DNA from: Thermoguttaceae bacterium
Lineage (GTDB): Bacteria > Planctomycetota > Planctomycetia > Pirellulales > Thermoguttaceae
DNA: 64,000 nt
Reading direction: 5' to 3'
NCBI GenBank assembly: GCA_017937485.1
Contig: JAGBDN010000083.1
Coordinates: forward strand, 1 to 64,000
In this document: positions 43,723-51,274 of the stretch, one piece after another
Layout of the letters: every line of letters starts with the position of its first letter
Numbering within the stretch: position 1 is the first letter of the stretch
Position numbers and translations under genes: made by a program
Notes under the pieces: model-generated
The model's input: only the letters and a program-made list of their open reading frames with translations
What the model was told of the DNA's origin: nothing
The model's database searches: none

Positions 43723-45219
43723 TCAAGACTTGCCGCTCTTCCGCGTTTCTCGCTGCAACCATCGGCAAAGAATCTCCGCGACCCAATGCCGCGCTTCGAG
43801 CCCGGCGGCAAACTTACTTTCCGTCGACAACTTATTTCCCCAATAATAGTTGTCCGCGGTATCGTAAAACTCGAAAAGCGTTCCGACTCGAACGAAAGAA
43901 TCGTCGGTTTTCTCCGTTGCGAGCCGAAAACCGTCGCGGCTAACGTAAATTTCGACGTTCTTCATTTCCCGCGGACTCGTCGTCAAAATTAGGACATAAA
44001 GCTCTTTCGCCGCTTCGTAAACGGCGCGATAACGCTCGATTCGACAATCGATTAGCGACGCGACGCGATTCGGCCAACGGGTCGCGAACGCTCCGAAACG
44101 CCAACGCCTTCGCGCCTCCTCGCCGCCGGTCTTCGCCCAACCGATCAATTCGTTCAAATAGCCGAGATACGCGACTTCGTCGTTATCGTTGTCGGAATAC
44201 GCCCCATAAAGCCTTAAGTCCGACTTATGAACGTAAAATCCAAGCGTCTCCTCGAGGGGCTTCGGCCTCTCGCATCGTTTGACGACGCCAATTTCGCGCC
44301 ATCGCGCTTCGTCGACGTCGTTCCAAGCGCGCAAACCGGTTTCGGTTCGCCGCTCCCCGTTTCTTCGGGACCATTCGAGTTCCGCGTATTCCTCCCAAAG
44401 TTTCCAACGCTTGTAACGCGCTTCGTACTCGGCGCAATGCTTGGCGTAATCGACGCGAAGAAGCGCCGGGTCGCAAATAAACTCCAACCTCGGCTTTCTT
44501 AGCCGCGAACTCGAGCGCAAGTTGCGACGATATCGACAAAAAACCCGAATCGGCGGCGCGTCGTCGAGCGCGGCTTTGCCGTTCGTTCGACGTTGCGTTT
44601 CCGCGACGCGTTCGATCGTTTTATAAAACCGAACGAGCTCCTTGCCGAGTTTCTGCGTCGGCGCCGTCCGCTTCGAACCGTCGACCCCGAAACCTTCGCA
44701 AAACGCGGCCGCCTCCGCCAATCGAACGGCGAGCTGCCCCTCGATATCCGCGTCGTCGATATTCCACTCGCTCATATTCCCTAAAAACCAATCGCCCTCT
44801 TCGAGCGAAGAGCGCCGCCGACTCTCGCGCCAAGCCCAATAGCCGCTCCAAGAAAACCCTCGACGCAGCGGATCGTTCGCGTTCGACGCAAACCGAACGC
44901 GTCGCGTCGTTTTCTCGCCGATTTTCGCCGTATGCGTCGTCGCCGACTTGCGCGTTTCGTCGTAAACGTCGCTCCAAAACGCCTGCCGCGCTTGGTCGCC
45001 AAAAACGACTTCCCCCGTCTCGCAGCGAAACCAAACGCCGTCGTTCCAACTTCCGAAAACGTTTTCTTGCGTAAAGCGTTTGCGCCAATAAATTTTACTC
45101 GCGCCCCAATTGACGACGCTTCGCGAAAAATTTTCGAAGTTTTTCGGCCGGTAAACCGTTCCGTCGATTATCATCGCCCGCCGCCCGTCCCACCAGGTAA
45201 CCGTTTCGATCTTTTCCAT
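43723..45219 (-). CDS. Unrecognised family, paralog 3 (first gene of the operon)
   Basis: 498 residues, the most diverged of the three. The conserved blocks remain: NFSRSVVNWGASKIYWRKRF, FGSWNDGVWFRCETGEVVFG, FLGNMSEWNIDDADIEGQ then LAVRLAEAAAF, and at the C-terminus AAKELYVLILTTSPREMKNV, GTLFEFYDTADNYYWGNKL and ARHWVAEILCRWLQ. Conserved residues across all three copies (R-S-V-V, K-I-Y-W-R, C-E-T-G, Y-W-G) are enriched in Trp/Tyr/Arg. No catalytic signature known to me is present. GAGGCGGAG precedes ATG 45219. A promoter and upstream palindrome lie 96-155 nt before the start, and the two other paralogs follow at short gaps, so this gene leads the operon. Confidence 0.75.
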   Translation of the reverse strand: MEKIETVTWWDGRRAMIIDGTVYRPKNFENFSRSVVNWGASKIYWRKRFTQENVFGSWNDGVWFRCETGEVVFGDQARQAFWSDVYDETRKSATTHTAKIGEKTTRRVRFASNANDPLRRGFSWSGYWAWRESRRRSSLEEGDWFLGNMSEWNIDDADIEGQLAVRLAEAAAFCEGFGVDGSKRTAPTQKLGKELVRFYKTIERVAETQRRTNGKAALDDAPPIRVFCRYRRNLRSSSRLRKPRLEFICDPALLRVDYAKHCAEYEARYKRWKLWEEYAELEWSRRNGERRTETGLRAWNDVDEARWREIGVVKRCERPKPLEETLGFYVHKSDLRLYGAYSDNDNDEVAYLGYLNELIGWAKTGGEEARRRWRFGAFATRWPNRVASLIDCRIERYRAVYEAAKELYVLILTTSPREMKNVEIYVSRDGFRLATEKTDDSFVRVGTLFEFYDTADNYYWGNKLSTESKFAAGLEARHWVAEILCRWLQRETRKSGKS

Positions 45220-45314
45220 CTCCGCCTCGTTCTTTAAAAAAATCGTCGTCGCGCTCGTTAACCGTCGCCGCCGACGCCGCTTTTCGGACGCCCGCGCCCT
45301 TCGACTTACTTACC

Positions 45315-45343
45315 ATTATCCTCCCAAATTTTTCCGACGTCAA
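45315..45343 (-). promoter_or_regulatory. Promoter of the three-paralog operon
   Basis: Minus strand: TTGACG (45343-45338), 17-nt spacer, GATAAT (45320-45315). Leader of about 90 nt. Confidence 0.65.
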
Positions 45344-45346
45344 CTC

Positions 45347-45373
45347 GAGGTAGGACGCCAGGCGTCCCACCTC
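45347..45373. promoter_or_regulatory. Palindromic operator candidate shared with the WYL regulator gene
   Basis: The 15-mer GGACGCCAGGCGTCC at 45353-45367 is extended by GAGGT and ACCTC to a 27-bp inverted repeat with one internal mismatch pair. It stands 9 nt upstream of the -35 box, the same distance as at 2581-2595 in front of the WYL gene. Confidence 0.65.
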
Positions 45374-45423
45374 CGCAAATTTTTTTTCGCCGCCCCTCTT
45401 AATCAAACGCTCAAACCGCCGAT

Positions 45424-45463
45424 AAAAAAAGCGCTCCGAGGCGCGAACCCCGGAACGCTTTTT
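45424..45463. terminator. Terminator after the tail-anchored protein gene
   Basis: AAAAAAAGCGCTCCG (45424-45438) pairs with CGGAACGCTTTTT (45451-45463) with one G-T pair; A/T tracts flank both sides. It separates the 45502 gene from the paralog operon. Confidence 0.8.
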
Positions 45464-45501
45464 CCGTTAATTTTCGTTGCTAACCAAAGTCGCTAAACAA
45501 C

Positions 45502-45861
45502 TTAAAGTCGACGCTTCCAAACGCGATACAGGTAGTAAGCCGCGATCGCGAGAGCGACCAAGCCGACCGCCCGCCGAATCCAATCGCCTCGACCGCGCGC
45601 CGCGCCGTAATCGAGGTACGGTCGAACCGCCGCGATCCAGTAACCGGCCTGTTTCGCGTCGGCCGCGCTAATCGGTTCTCCGGCCTGCGCTTGCGATTGA
45701 AGCCGAGCGAGGAAAAGCAACTTTTCGACGATTCCCTTGGGAAGCTCGCCCGCCGCCGCGCTCGTTTTTTCCGCCAAGTCGGCCCCTTGCGCGCCGAAGT
45801 TTTCGCTCAAAAGCGCCTCGAAACGCTTCGTTTCTTGCAAAATTTTCCCCGCTTTGCTCAC
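45502..45861 (-). CDS. Small protein with C-terminal membrane anchor
   Basis: 119 residues beginning at GTG 45861 (VSKAGKILQETKRF read as Met) with GGAGGCGGAG upstream. Residues 1-90 are soluble and helical; residues ~93-112 (AVGLVALAIAAYYLYRVW) form one membrane helix, followed by KRRL at the end. This is a tail-anchored topology with the body in the cytoplasm. I do not recognise the domain; the segment EKLLFLARLQSQAQAGEPIS could be a helical hairpin. It lies between the lactonase gene and the paralog operon, with terminators on both sides. Confidence 0.65.
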   Translation of the reverse strand: MSKAGKILQETKRFEALLSENFGAQGADLAEKTSAAAGELPKGIVEKLLFLARLQSQAQAGEPISAADAKQAGYWIAAVRPYLDYGAARGRGDWIRRAVGLVALAIAAYYLYRVWKRRL

Positions 45862-45914
45862 TCGCTCCGCCTCCCAAACTCGATTTAATCAACAATTTTC
45901 AAACAATTCAAACA

Positions 45915-45951
45915 AGCGGGAAAAACCGGGCTTTTCCGACGTTTTCCCGCT
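45915..45951. terminator. Weak hairpin after the lactonase gene
   Basis: AGCGGGAAAA (45915-45924) pairs with TTTTCCCGCT (45942-45951). No T-run follows on the minus strand, so the effect is uncertain. Confidence 0.4.
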
Positions 45952-45965
45952 CGCTCCGCTCGCCG

Positions 45966-47297
45966 TCATTCGGCGCAAGGAACGAAGCCGCCCGCCATCG
46001 CCCAAGCGATTTTGATCGCGTCGGCGCCGGTCGGTTTCAACGTTCCGTCTTCTTGATTAATCGCGAAAACGAACGACGTCCCGGTTTTCTTGTTGCAAAC
46101 GATCAGATAACGACCGGTCGGGTCGATCATAAAGTACCGAGGGAACTTTCCTTGCGTCGAAACGCGGTCGACCAAGCGGAACGCGACCGTCGCATCGGCG
46201 GCAAACGGAACGTCGGCGAGCGTCGCCGTCGCGTCGAACGCGACCAACGTGTTTTGCCCGCGGTTCGTACCGTAAACGATCGTCTTGCCGTTCGGAAGCG
46301 CGACTTTGAAAATTTCCGCCGTTTTATTGCCGTAAGTAAACTTTTCGCCGTCGACCAGCGACTCTTCGTCGGTCAATTTTTGGCGATAATCCGGTTCGAT
46401 CGTCGACCAAACGCCGAGGACGCCGGGATTGCCGAACTCGAAATTCGGGCGGAAAACGGACAGGGTCGAGTCGAGTTCGTTCAAGACGTAAACGACCAAA
46501 TCGCCGTTTTTAGCGGTCGCGAAATCGAGGTGGCGCGGGCCGGCGCCGGCGGGCGTTTGCAGGAACGGAAGTTTCGGCTCCGCTTCGAGCGCGCCGGTTT
46601 CCTCGTTCAGGCGAGCGACGTAAACTTTGTCGCTTCCGAGGTCGCACATCAGAACGCGCCAAACGCCGTTCGACTCGGCGAAATACGCCGCGTGTCCGAA
46701 CGGTTGACCTTGACGGCGCTTGTTCGGCCCGGAGCCTTGCCCTTTGTATTTCGCCGTTTGCGCGGCGAGCGAACCGTCGGCGTTCGTCTTGTAAACGACG
46801 AAGTCGCCGCTAACGTAATTCGCGACGGCGACGAACTTTCCGTCCGGTCGAACCGAGACGTGGCAGGCGCCGGAACCGTCGGTTTTCAAGAAGTTCAAGA
46901 CGGTCAAATCGCCGGTTTTCGGGTCGACTTTGCAAGCGTAAACGTTTTCGCCGCCGTCGTTTCGGTCGCGCGAACCGATGAAGTAAAGCAAATTTTTCTC
47001 CGGAACGGTCGCGATGAAACCGGAGTTGTTCGCCTTCAACGCCAACCGCAAATCGGCGACGGCGCCGGTCGACGCGTCGAACTTCCCGACGTAAATCCCT
47101 TCGGAGCGCTTCACTCCGATTTCGTCCATATCCGGCGTCGTTCCGCCGGTCGACGTGCCGAAGTAAACCCAGTAATCGCCGCTCTTAGCATTCGCCGCGT
47201 CGTCGCCGTTCGCCGCCGTTCCTCCGACGCAACAAAGCGCCGCCGCCAACGCGCAGAGGAGCCCGACGCCGGTTTTTCGTCCGAATAAAAAAGCCAT
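45966..47297 (-). CDS. Exported lactonase-family seven-bladed beta-propeller
   Basis: 443 residues. The N-terminal 30 residues are a signal peptide (VGLLCALAAALCCVGGTAA). The rest matches the YbhE/Pgl-type lactonase family: blade starts such as WVYFGTSTGG, SEGIYVGKFDASTGAVADL, GACHVSVRPDGKFVAVANYV, GPRHLDFATAKNGDLVVYVL and FPRYFMIDPTGRYLIVCN. Family members hydrolyse 6-phosphogluconolactone or other lactones. Because this one is secreted, an extracellular or periplasmic lactone or sugar acid is more likely than the pentose-phosphate intermediate. The Cys at the mature N-terminus region is not a good lipobox. AAAGGAACGG precedes ATG 47297, with a promoter about 110 nt further up. Confidence 0.88.
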   Translation of the reverse strand: MAFLFGRKTGVGLLCALAAALCCVGGTAANGDDAANAKSGDYWVYFGTSTGGTTPDMDEIGVKRSEGIYVGKFDASTGAVADLRLALKANNSGFIATVPEKNLLYFIGSRDRNDGGENVYACKVDPKTGDLTVLNFLKTDGSGACHVSVRPDGKFVAVANYVSGDFVVYKTNADGSLAAQTAKYKGQGSGPNKRRQGQPFGHAAYFAESNGVWRVLMCDLGSDKVYVARLNEETGALEAEPKLPFLQTPAGAGPRHLDFATAKNGDLVVYVLNELDSTLSVFRPNFEFGNPGVLGVWSTIEPDYRQKLTDEESLVDGEKFTYGNKTAEIFKVALPNGKTIVYGTNRGQNTLVAFDATATLADVPFAADATVAFRLVDRVSTQGKFPRYFMIDPTGRYLIVCNKKTGTSFVFAINQEDGTLKPTGADAIKIAWAMAGGFVPCAE

Positions 47298-47406
47298 TTT
47301 CCGTTCCTTTCGTTAAATTTCGCGACCGATAACGCCGCGGTTGTCCGAGTCGACGCGCTCGCCTCGCCGTCGCAAGTCGAAAATGCCGCCGTTTATATTA
47401 ATTAAG

Positions 47407-47435
47407 AATATACCGGGACGCGGCGCCAAATGCAA
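47407..47435 (-). promoter_or_regulatory. Promoter of the lactonase gene
   Basis: Minus strand: TTGCAT (47435-47430), 17-nt spacer, TATATT (47412-47407). Confidence 0.55.
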
Positions 47436-47560
47436 GAGCCGCGCCGCCGTTTTTCCCAAAATTCGCCGTTTGCCTTAACGTTCGACCGAAAAAATCGCTC
47501 GCCGCCCAATTACCGACCGCCGCAAACCGCCGCCCGATTGCCGCTCAACAGAAAATGTAA

Positions 47561-47610
47561 ACAAGATTCCAAGAATCAAACGCGCCTCATTTAGATTATC
47601 GGCGCTTAAA
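47561..47610. repeat. Array-associated 3' element, copy after the 987-residue gene
   Basis: ACAAGATTCCAAGAATCAAA and following bases align with elements at 50726, 51215, 56877 and 58968. It lies about 100 nt after the stop codon of the pentapeptide-repeat gene. Nothing else was identified in 47436-47706. Confidence 0.5.
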
Positions 47611-47706
47611 AAGAGAAATCAAAGACGTTTTAAAAACCGGCGTCAAACGAAGAAATCGTCGCTCTCTCCGTTCGCCGCCGGCTTCTCGTTCCGTTCGCTT
47701 GACGCG

Positions 47707-50670
47707 TTATTCGTCGCCGGAAACGGAGGCAGCCTCCGCCGACTCGAAAAACTCGCAGTTTTCCAGCCGCCAACCGGAAAATTCGGAGCGTTCGAATCCG
47801 CCGAGAATTCGGACGTTCTTCAACGTTTTTCCGCGCCAGTTCGTCGTTTGCGTCAAGAAGAAATAGCGCGCCGGAACGCCGAAAACGAGTTCGTCGCTTC
47901 CGTCAAACCGCAAGCCGTTGACGTTAGAAATCGTTGCGCCGTCAAGAGTTGCATTTTCCCAAGGATAAGGGCCGCTTTCTCGCGAAGAGACTTCCGCGGT
48001 TTTCGCTTGTTCGCGTCGCAACCGTTCCTCCGCCTTCGTCGCCGCGTCCGTTTCGCTTGCGCCCTTGGCCTTTTCTTCGTTACAATAACGATCAAACGTT
48101 CCGTCTTTCTTTTTATCTTCTAAATATTTCTTTTCCCAACGGGCGCGTTTGTATTCCAAAGAAAACGCTCGGAGTTGCGCGCTTTCGGGTCGTTTTCCGG
48201 ACGTAACCGCTTCGTCGATCGGCTTTTGCAAATAAACGTAAAACGTTCGCGGATCGTTAAACGCGGCGTCGAGGGCGGCGTCCTCCGCTTCCAACGCTTC
48301 CGCGCCCTTCTCTTTGAAGAGTTTGTGCCGCCGTTGCAATTCCTCGACCTCTTTTTTCGAATAGAAAAAATCGTCGTAATTCAAACGCCCTTCCTTAAAC
48401 GTCCGCGTTTTCTCGACATATTCCGGGCGCGGATACGTCGAGTGGAAAACGCCGTAAATCTCCGCGTCGTTAAAGTCGGCGCCCTCGAACCCGCCGTATT
48501 GAATAATTCGCGCGCCCTTCCAGTTGCCAAACTTAAACCCGTTAAAATCGAGCTTTCCGATCAACGAAACGCCGCGCCAATCGTCGCGTTCGTAAGTCGT
48601 CGTCGACGCGAGTTGCGCCCCCGTCAGTAAGACTTTCATTCGGGAAAGGTTCAACGATTGCAGTTCGTTAATCTTTTTATCCCCGACGAGTTGCGTAAAG
48701 GTCGCGCCGTCGATCGTCGCGCCGGTCAAGTCCGCGCCTTCGAGCGACGACGTAATAATCTCGCAACCGCTTAAATTGAAACCTTTTAAGTCCCAACCGC
48801 TCATATCGCGGAAGCGGAGCGTCGCGCCGGAAAAATCCTTTCTCGCGAACGCCTCGCGCGCCTCGAAACGGCGACGGTCGAGCCGGTTTTGAATCTCGCT
48901 CGGGAACCGAACGCTAACGAGCCAAGCCAAATTCTCGTCTTCTTTCGCCTTGCGTCCGTTCGCCGACTTTTCGAGCAGTTCGACGGTCAGCGCATTTTGC
49001 GACAAATCGTCGTCTTCCGCCGCGTCCGCCCAGCACCAACGTTCGAAACGGCACTTGGTTATCGTCGCGCCGTCGAAGTTCGCGCCTTCGAGCGACGTCG
49101 CGAAGTAAGCGCCGGTCAGGTCGCAACCGGAAAAGTCGACGCCGCGCAGGTCGAACGCCGAAGTGAACCGAACGCCGCGCAAGTTCTTTTCTTTCCAGCT
49201 TTTCGTCGAGTAAAGCGCCTCCTTCGTAATCGCGCCTTCGCTCCCGCGCCCGTCGACGACGCGGAGCCCGCGAATCGTCGCGCCGTCGAGTTTGAAGCCG
49301 AGGTTGGCGTTCGGCGCGAAAACGACCGCGTTCGTCAGGTTGAAACCGGAGAAGTCGCCGTCGTTGAGCCAACCGCAAAACGCGACGTCGGCGAGGCTCT
49401 TATCCTTGTAATATTGGGAGTTGCGCCAAGTCGAACCCGTCGCCGCGTTCGCCGGGAACCGCTCGAAGAGAACCGCCGGCGTCGTCGTTAAACCCGAACT
49501 CGGATCGGCTTTCCTCGCTAATTCGGCCAAAATCGGGTCGTCGGGCCAAACCCGATCGTTCCAAGCGTTGTCGGACGAGCCCGGCCAAAGCGGCAACGCC
49601 TTGGATCCGCCGCGCAAGGCCTCGTTTCGGACGTTTTTCAAATCGCCGAACTCCCAACCGTCGACGGCGAAATGAAAGTGAAACCGCGGCGCGTTCAAGT
49701 TCGTCGCGACGTTTTCGCCGCCTTCGTTCTTCTCGCCGTTTTCGCTTTTACCGCTCTTCGCGCTCTCTTTGAAGGTTCGCGTCGCGGCGAATTGTTCGAA
49801 CGTGATCGCGCCGGACGGCCAAAACTCGCCGCTAATCGTCGCGTCGGCAAAGTCGCAAGTATTGAAACGCAACGACATAAACGTCTTTTCCCGCGAACCG
49901 AATCGGCAATTATCGAACGTCCAACCGACGAACGACTCGCCCGGAAGCGCGTAGTCGAGCCCGACGTCGCGGAGCGTTTTTTCGCGCCAACTTTTCGTCC
50001 GTTTGACGTCGGCCAACGTCGCCGGAATCCCGAATCGCCAACTCGGGAAAAACGGCGGTTCCTTTTCCTTATCCGTCCAAACAAAGTCCATATGAATCGG
50101 AGAGTAAAACGCCCCTTCGTCGCTAATCTTCGCGCCGTCGAGACTTACCGCTTCCCAATCGATTTTGGTTTGCGAGAGGACGTCGCGTTCCAATTCCGCC
50201 GCGATCTCGAGCGCAAGTCGGGCTTCCGCTCGTTCGCTAGCGCTTCGACGGTCTTCTTCGAGCGCTTGCCGCCAGTCCCTCGGTTCGACTTCTTGAAGTC
50301 GTTTCTCCCGCGCCGCCTTGAACGCCTTTTGTTCCTCGGCGATCTTTTCGTCTTCTTCGGCGATATAACGCTTTAGAACGCCTTCATTTCTCTTCTTTTT
50401 TTCGAGCGCGAGCGCCTCGTCGTTCCAACGCTTCCAAGCCGCGACGTCGGAACCTCCGCTCAAAAAGACGTAAACGCGCCGGGAATCGTCCGACTTAACC
50501 TCCGACTCCGCCGACGTTTGCGTCGACGTCGTTTGAGCGCCGCCGTCCGTTTTCTTCTCCTCCGCCGCCGCAACCGCGACGCCCAACAGCGCCGCCGCCC
50601 CGAACGCGACCGCGCGACCAAACGCCGCCGCAACCGCGCTTCCTCGACTCCGTTTCCAGAACCGTTTCAT
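47707..50670 (-). CDS. Exported pentapeptide-repeat protein (array member 1, 987 residues)
   Basis: 987 residues. The N-terminus is a signal peptide rich in Ala/Val (GRAVAFGAAALLGVAVAAA). An opening segment VYVFLSGGSDVAAWKRW and a Lys/Glu coiled region lead into long stretches of right-handed beta-helix pentapeptide repeats, such as LNGGDFSGF-type steps: DFSGCDLTGAYFATSLEGANF, FNLSGCEIITSSLEGADLTGA. These are punctuated by a recurrent helix-turn unit of the type ITFEQFAATRTFKE followed by W.GKTLKNVRI or W.EKNLRGVRF. A helical break near 760-880 separates two solenoids. The architecture equals that of the three upstream genes. Enzymatic function is not evident; an extracellular or periplasmic structural or binding role is likely. 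AAGGAG precedes ATG 50670. Confidence 0.88.
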   Translation of the reverse strand: MKRFWKRSRGSAVAAAFGRAVAFGAAALLGVAVAAAEEKKTDGGAQTTSTQTSAESEVKSDDSRRVYVFLSGGSDVAAWKRWNDEALALEKKKRNEGVLKRYIAEEDEKIAEEQKAFKAAREKRLQEVEPRDWRQALEEDRRSASERAEARLALEIAAELERDVLSQTKIDWEAVSLDGAKISDEGAFYSPIHMDFVWTDKEKEPPFFPSWRFGIPATLADVKRTKSWREKTLRDVGLDYALPGESFVGWTFDNCRFGSREKTFMSLRFNTCDFADATISGEFWPSGAITFEQFAATRTFKESAKSGKSENGEKNEGGENVATNLNAPRFHFHFAVDGWEFGDLKNVRNEALRGGSKALPLWPGSSDNAWNDRVWPDDPILAELARKADPSSGLTTTPAVLFERFPANAATGSTWRNSQYYKDKSLADVAFCGWLNDGDFSGFNLTNAVVFAPNANLGFKLDGATIRGLRVVDGRGSEGAITKEALYSTKSWKEKNLRGVRFTSAFDLRGVDFSGCDLTGAYFATSLEGANFDGATITKCRFERWCWADAAEDDDLSQNALTVELLEKSANGRKAKEDENLAWLVSVRFPSEIQNRLDRRRFEAREAFARKDFSGATLRFRDMSGWDLKGFNLSGCEIITSSLEGADLTGATIDGATFTQLVGDKKINELQSLNLSRMKVLLTGAQLASTTTYERDDWRGVSLIGKLDFNGFKFGNWKGARIIQYGGFEGADFNDAEIYGVFHSTYPRPEYVEKTRTFKEGRLNYDDFFYSKKEVEELQRRHKLFKEKGAEALEAEDAALDAAFNDPRTFYVYLQKPIDEAVTSGKRPESAQLRAFSLEYKRARWEKKYLEDKKKDGTFDRYCNEEKAKGASETDAATKAEERLRREQAKTAEVSSRESGPYPWENATLDGATISNVNGLRFDGSDELVFGVPARYFFLTQTTNWRGKTLKNVRILGGFERSEFSGWRLENCEFFESAEAASVSGDE

Positions 50671-50725
50671 CGTTTGTTTCTCCTTTTAAGTCAATATTCG
50701 CGCGCCGACCAACCGCCGACGCAAC

Positions 50726-50770
50726 AATCGAACAAGATTCAAATTTTCAAAGACCCGCTAAAAACCGCGC
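50726..50770. repeat. Array-associated 3' element, copy next to the decayed member
   Basis: ACAAGATTCAAATTTTCAAA followed by GACCCGCTAAAAACCG, nearly the same as at 51215-51262. It abuts the 3' end of the pentapeptide gene remnant. Confidence 0.6.
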
Positions 50771-50774
50771 CGCA

Positions 50775-51202
50775 ACGGCGTTGTTCCCCCGCCGTTGCGA
50801 GCCGTCGAAGCGGCTCCCGTTCGGCTTTCGGCGCCGCTCGTTCCAAGCGCGATCGTCGCGGCGGCGACCGAGCGGTTCTTCTCCATCACACCCAAAGGAC
50901 GACTAAGAAAGCGCGTTGGTTTTCAAAAACAGAGAAATTTTGTCAAATTTTTTGCTTTTTTTTGCCGTTAAGAACGCCGCGTTCGTCAAATCGAGCCCAA
51001 GAAGCCGAAATTGCGCCCCCATCGGACGCCGTTCTCGCCAACGCGCTCCCGCGAAAACTCTTTCGCCGAGAATTGCCGCTCTCGCCCGAACGCGCGCAAG
51101 TCGAAAACGGCGGTCGGAACAACGGGTCAAGCCGCCGCCCCGCCGTCGTCGATTCGGCCCCTCCGCGCCGATATTAAAGAACGGCGTCCCTCCCGAACGC
51201 AA
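50775..51202 (-). pseudogene. Remnant of a further pentapeptide-repeat gene
   Basis: Two blocks in this 600-bp gap resemble the intact neighbour. The block at about 50775-50870 aligns base by base with the last ~30 codons and 3' flank of the 1847-residue gene (51262-51370), including RAWNERR for CAWDERR. It has lost the stop codon (GTT for TTA in the plus strand) and about 12 internal bases. The block at about 50965-51005 codes LGLDLTNAAF, matching FVGLDLTNATF of that gene. The sequence between is unrelated or deleted, with AT-rich low-complexity sequence near 50930-50965. No continuous frame spans the region. I read it as a fifth array member reduced by deletions. Confidence 0.7.
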
Positions 51203-51214
51203 CCGCGACGTCGC

Positions 51215-51262
51215 AATGAATCAAACGCAATTCAAACTTTTCAAAGACTCGCTAAAAACCGG
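51215..51262. repeat. Array-associated 3' element, copy after the 1847-residue gene
   Basis: ACGCAATTCAAACTTTTCAAA-type sequence then GACTCGCTAAAAACCG, directly after the stop codon at 51275. Confidence 0.6.
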
Positions 51263-51274
51263 GTCAAAACGGCG

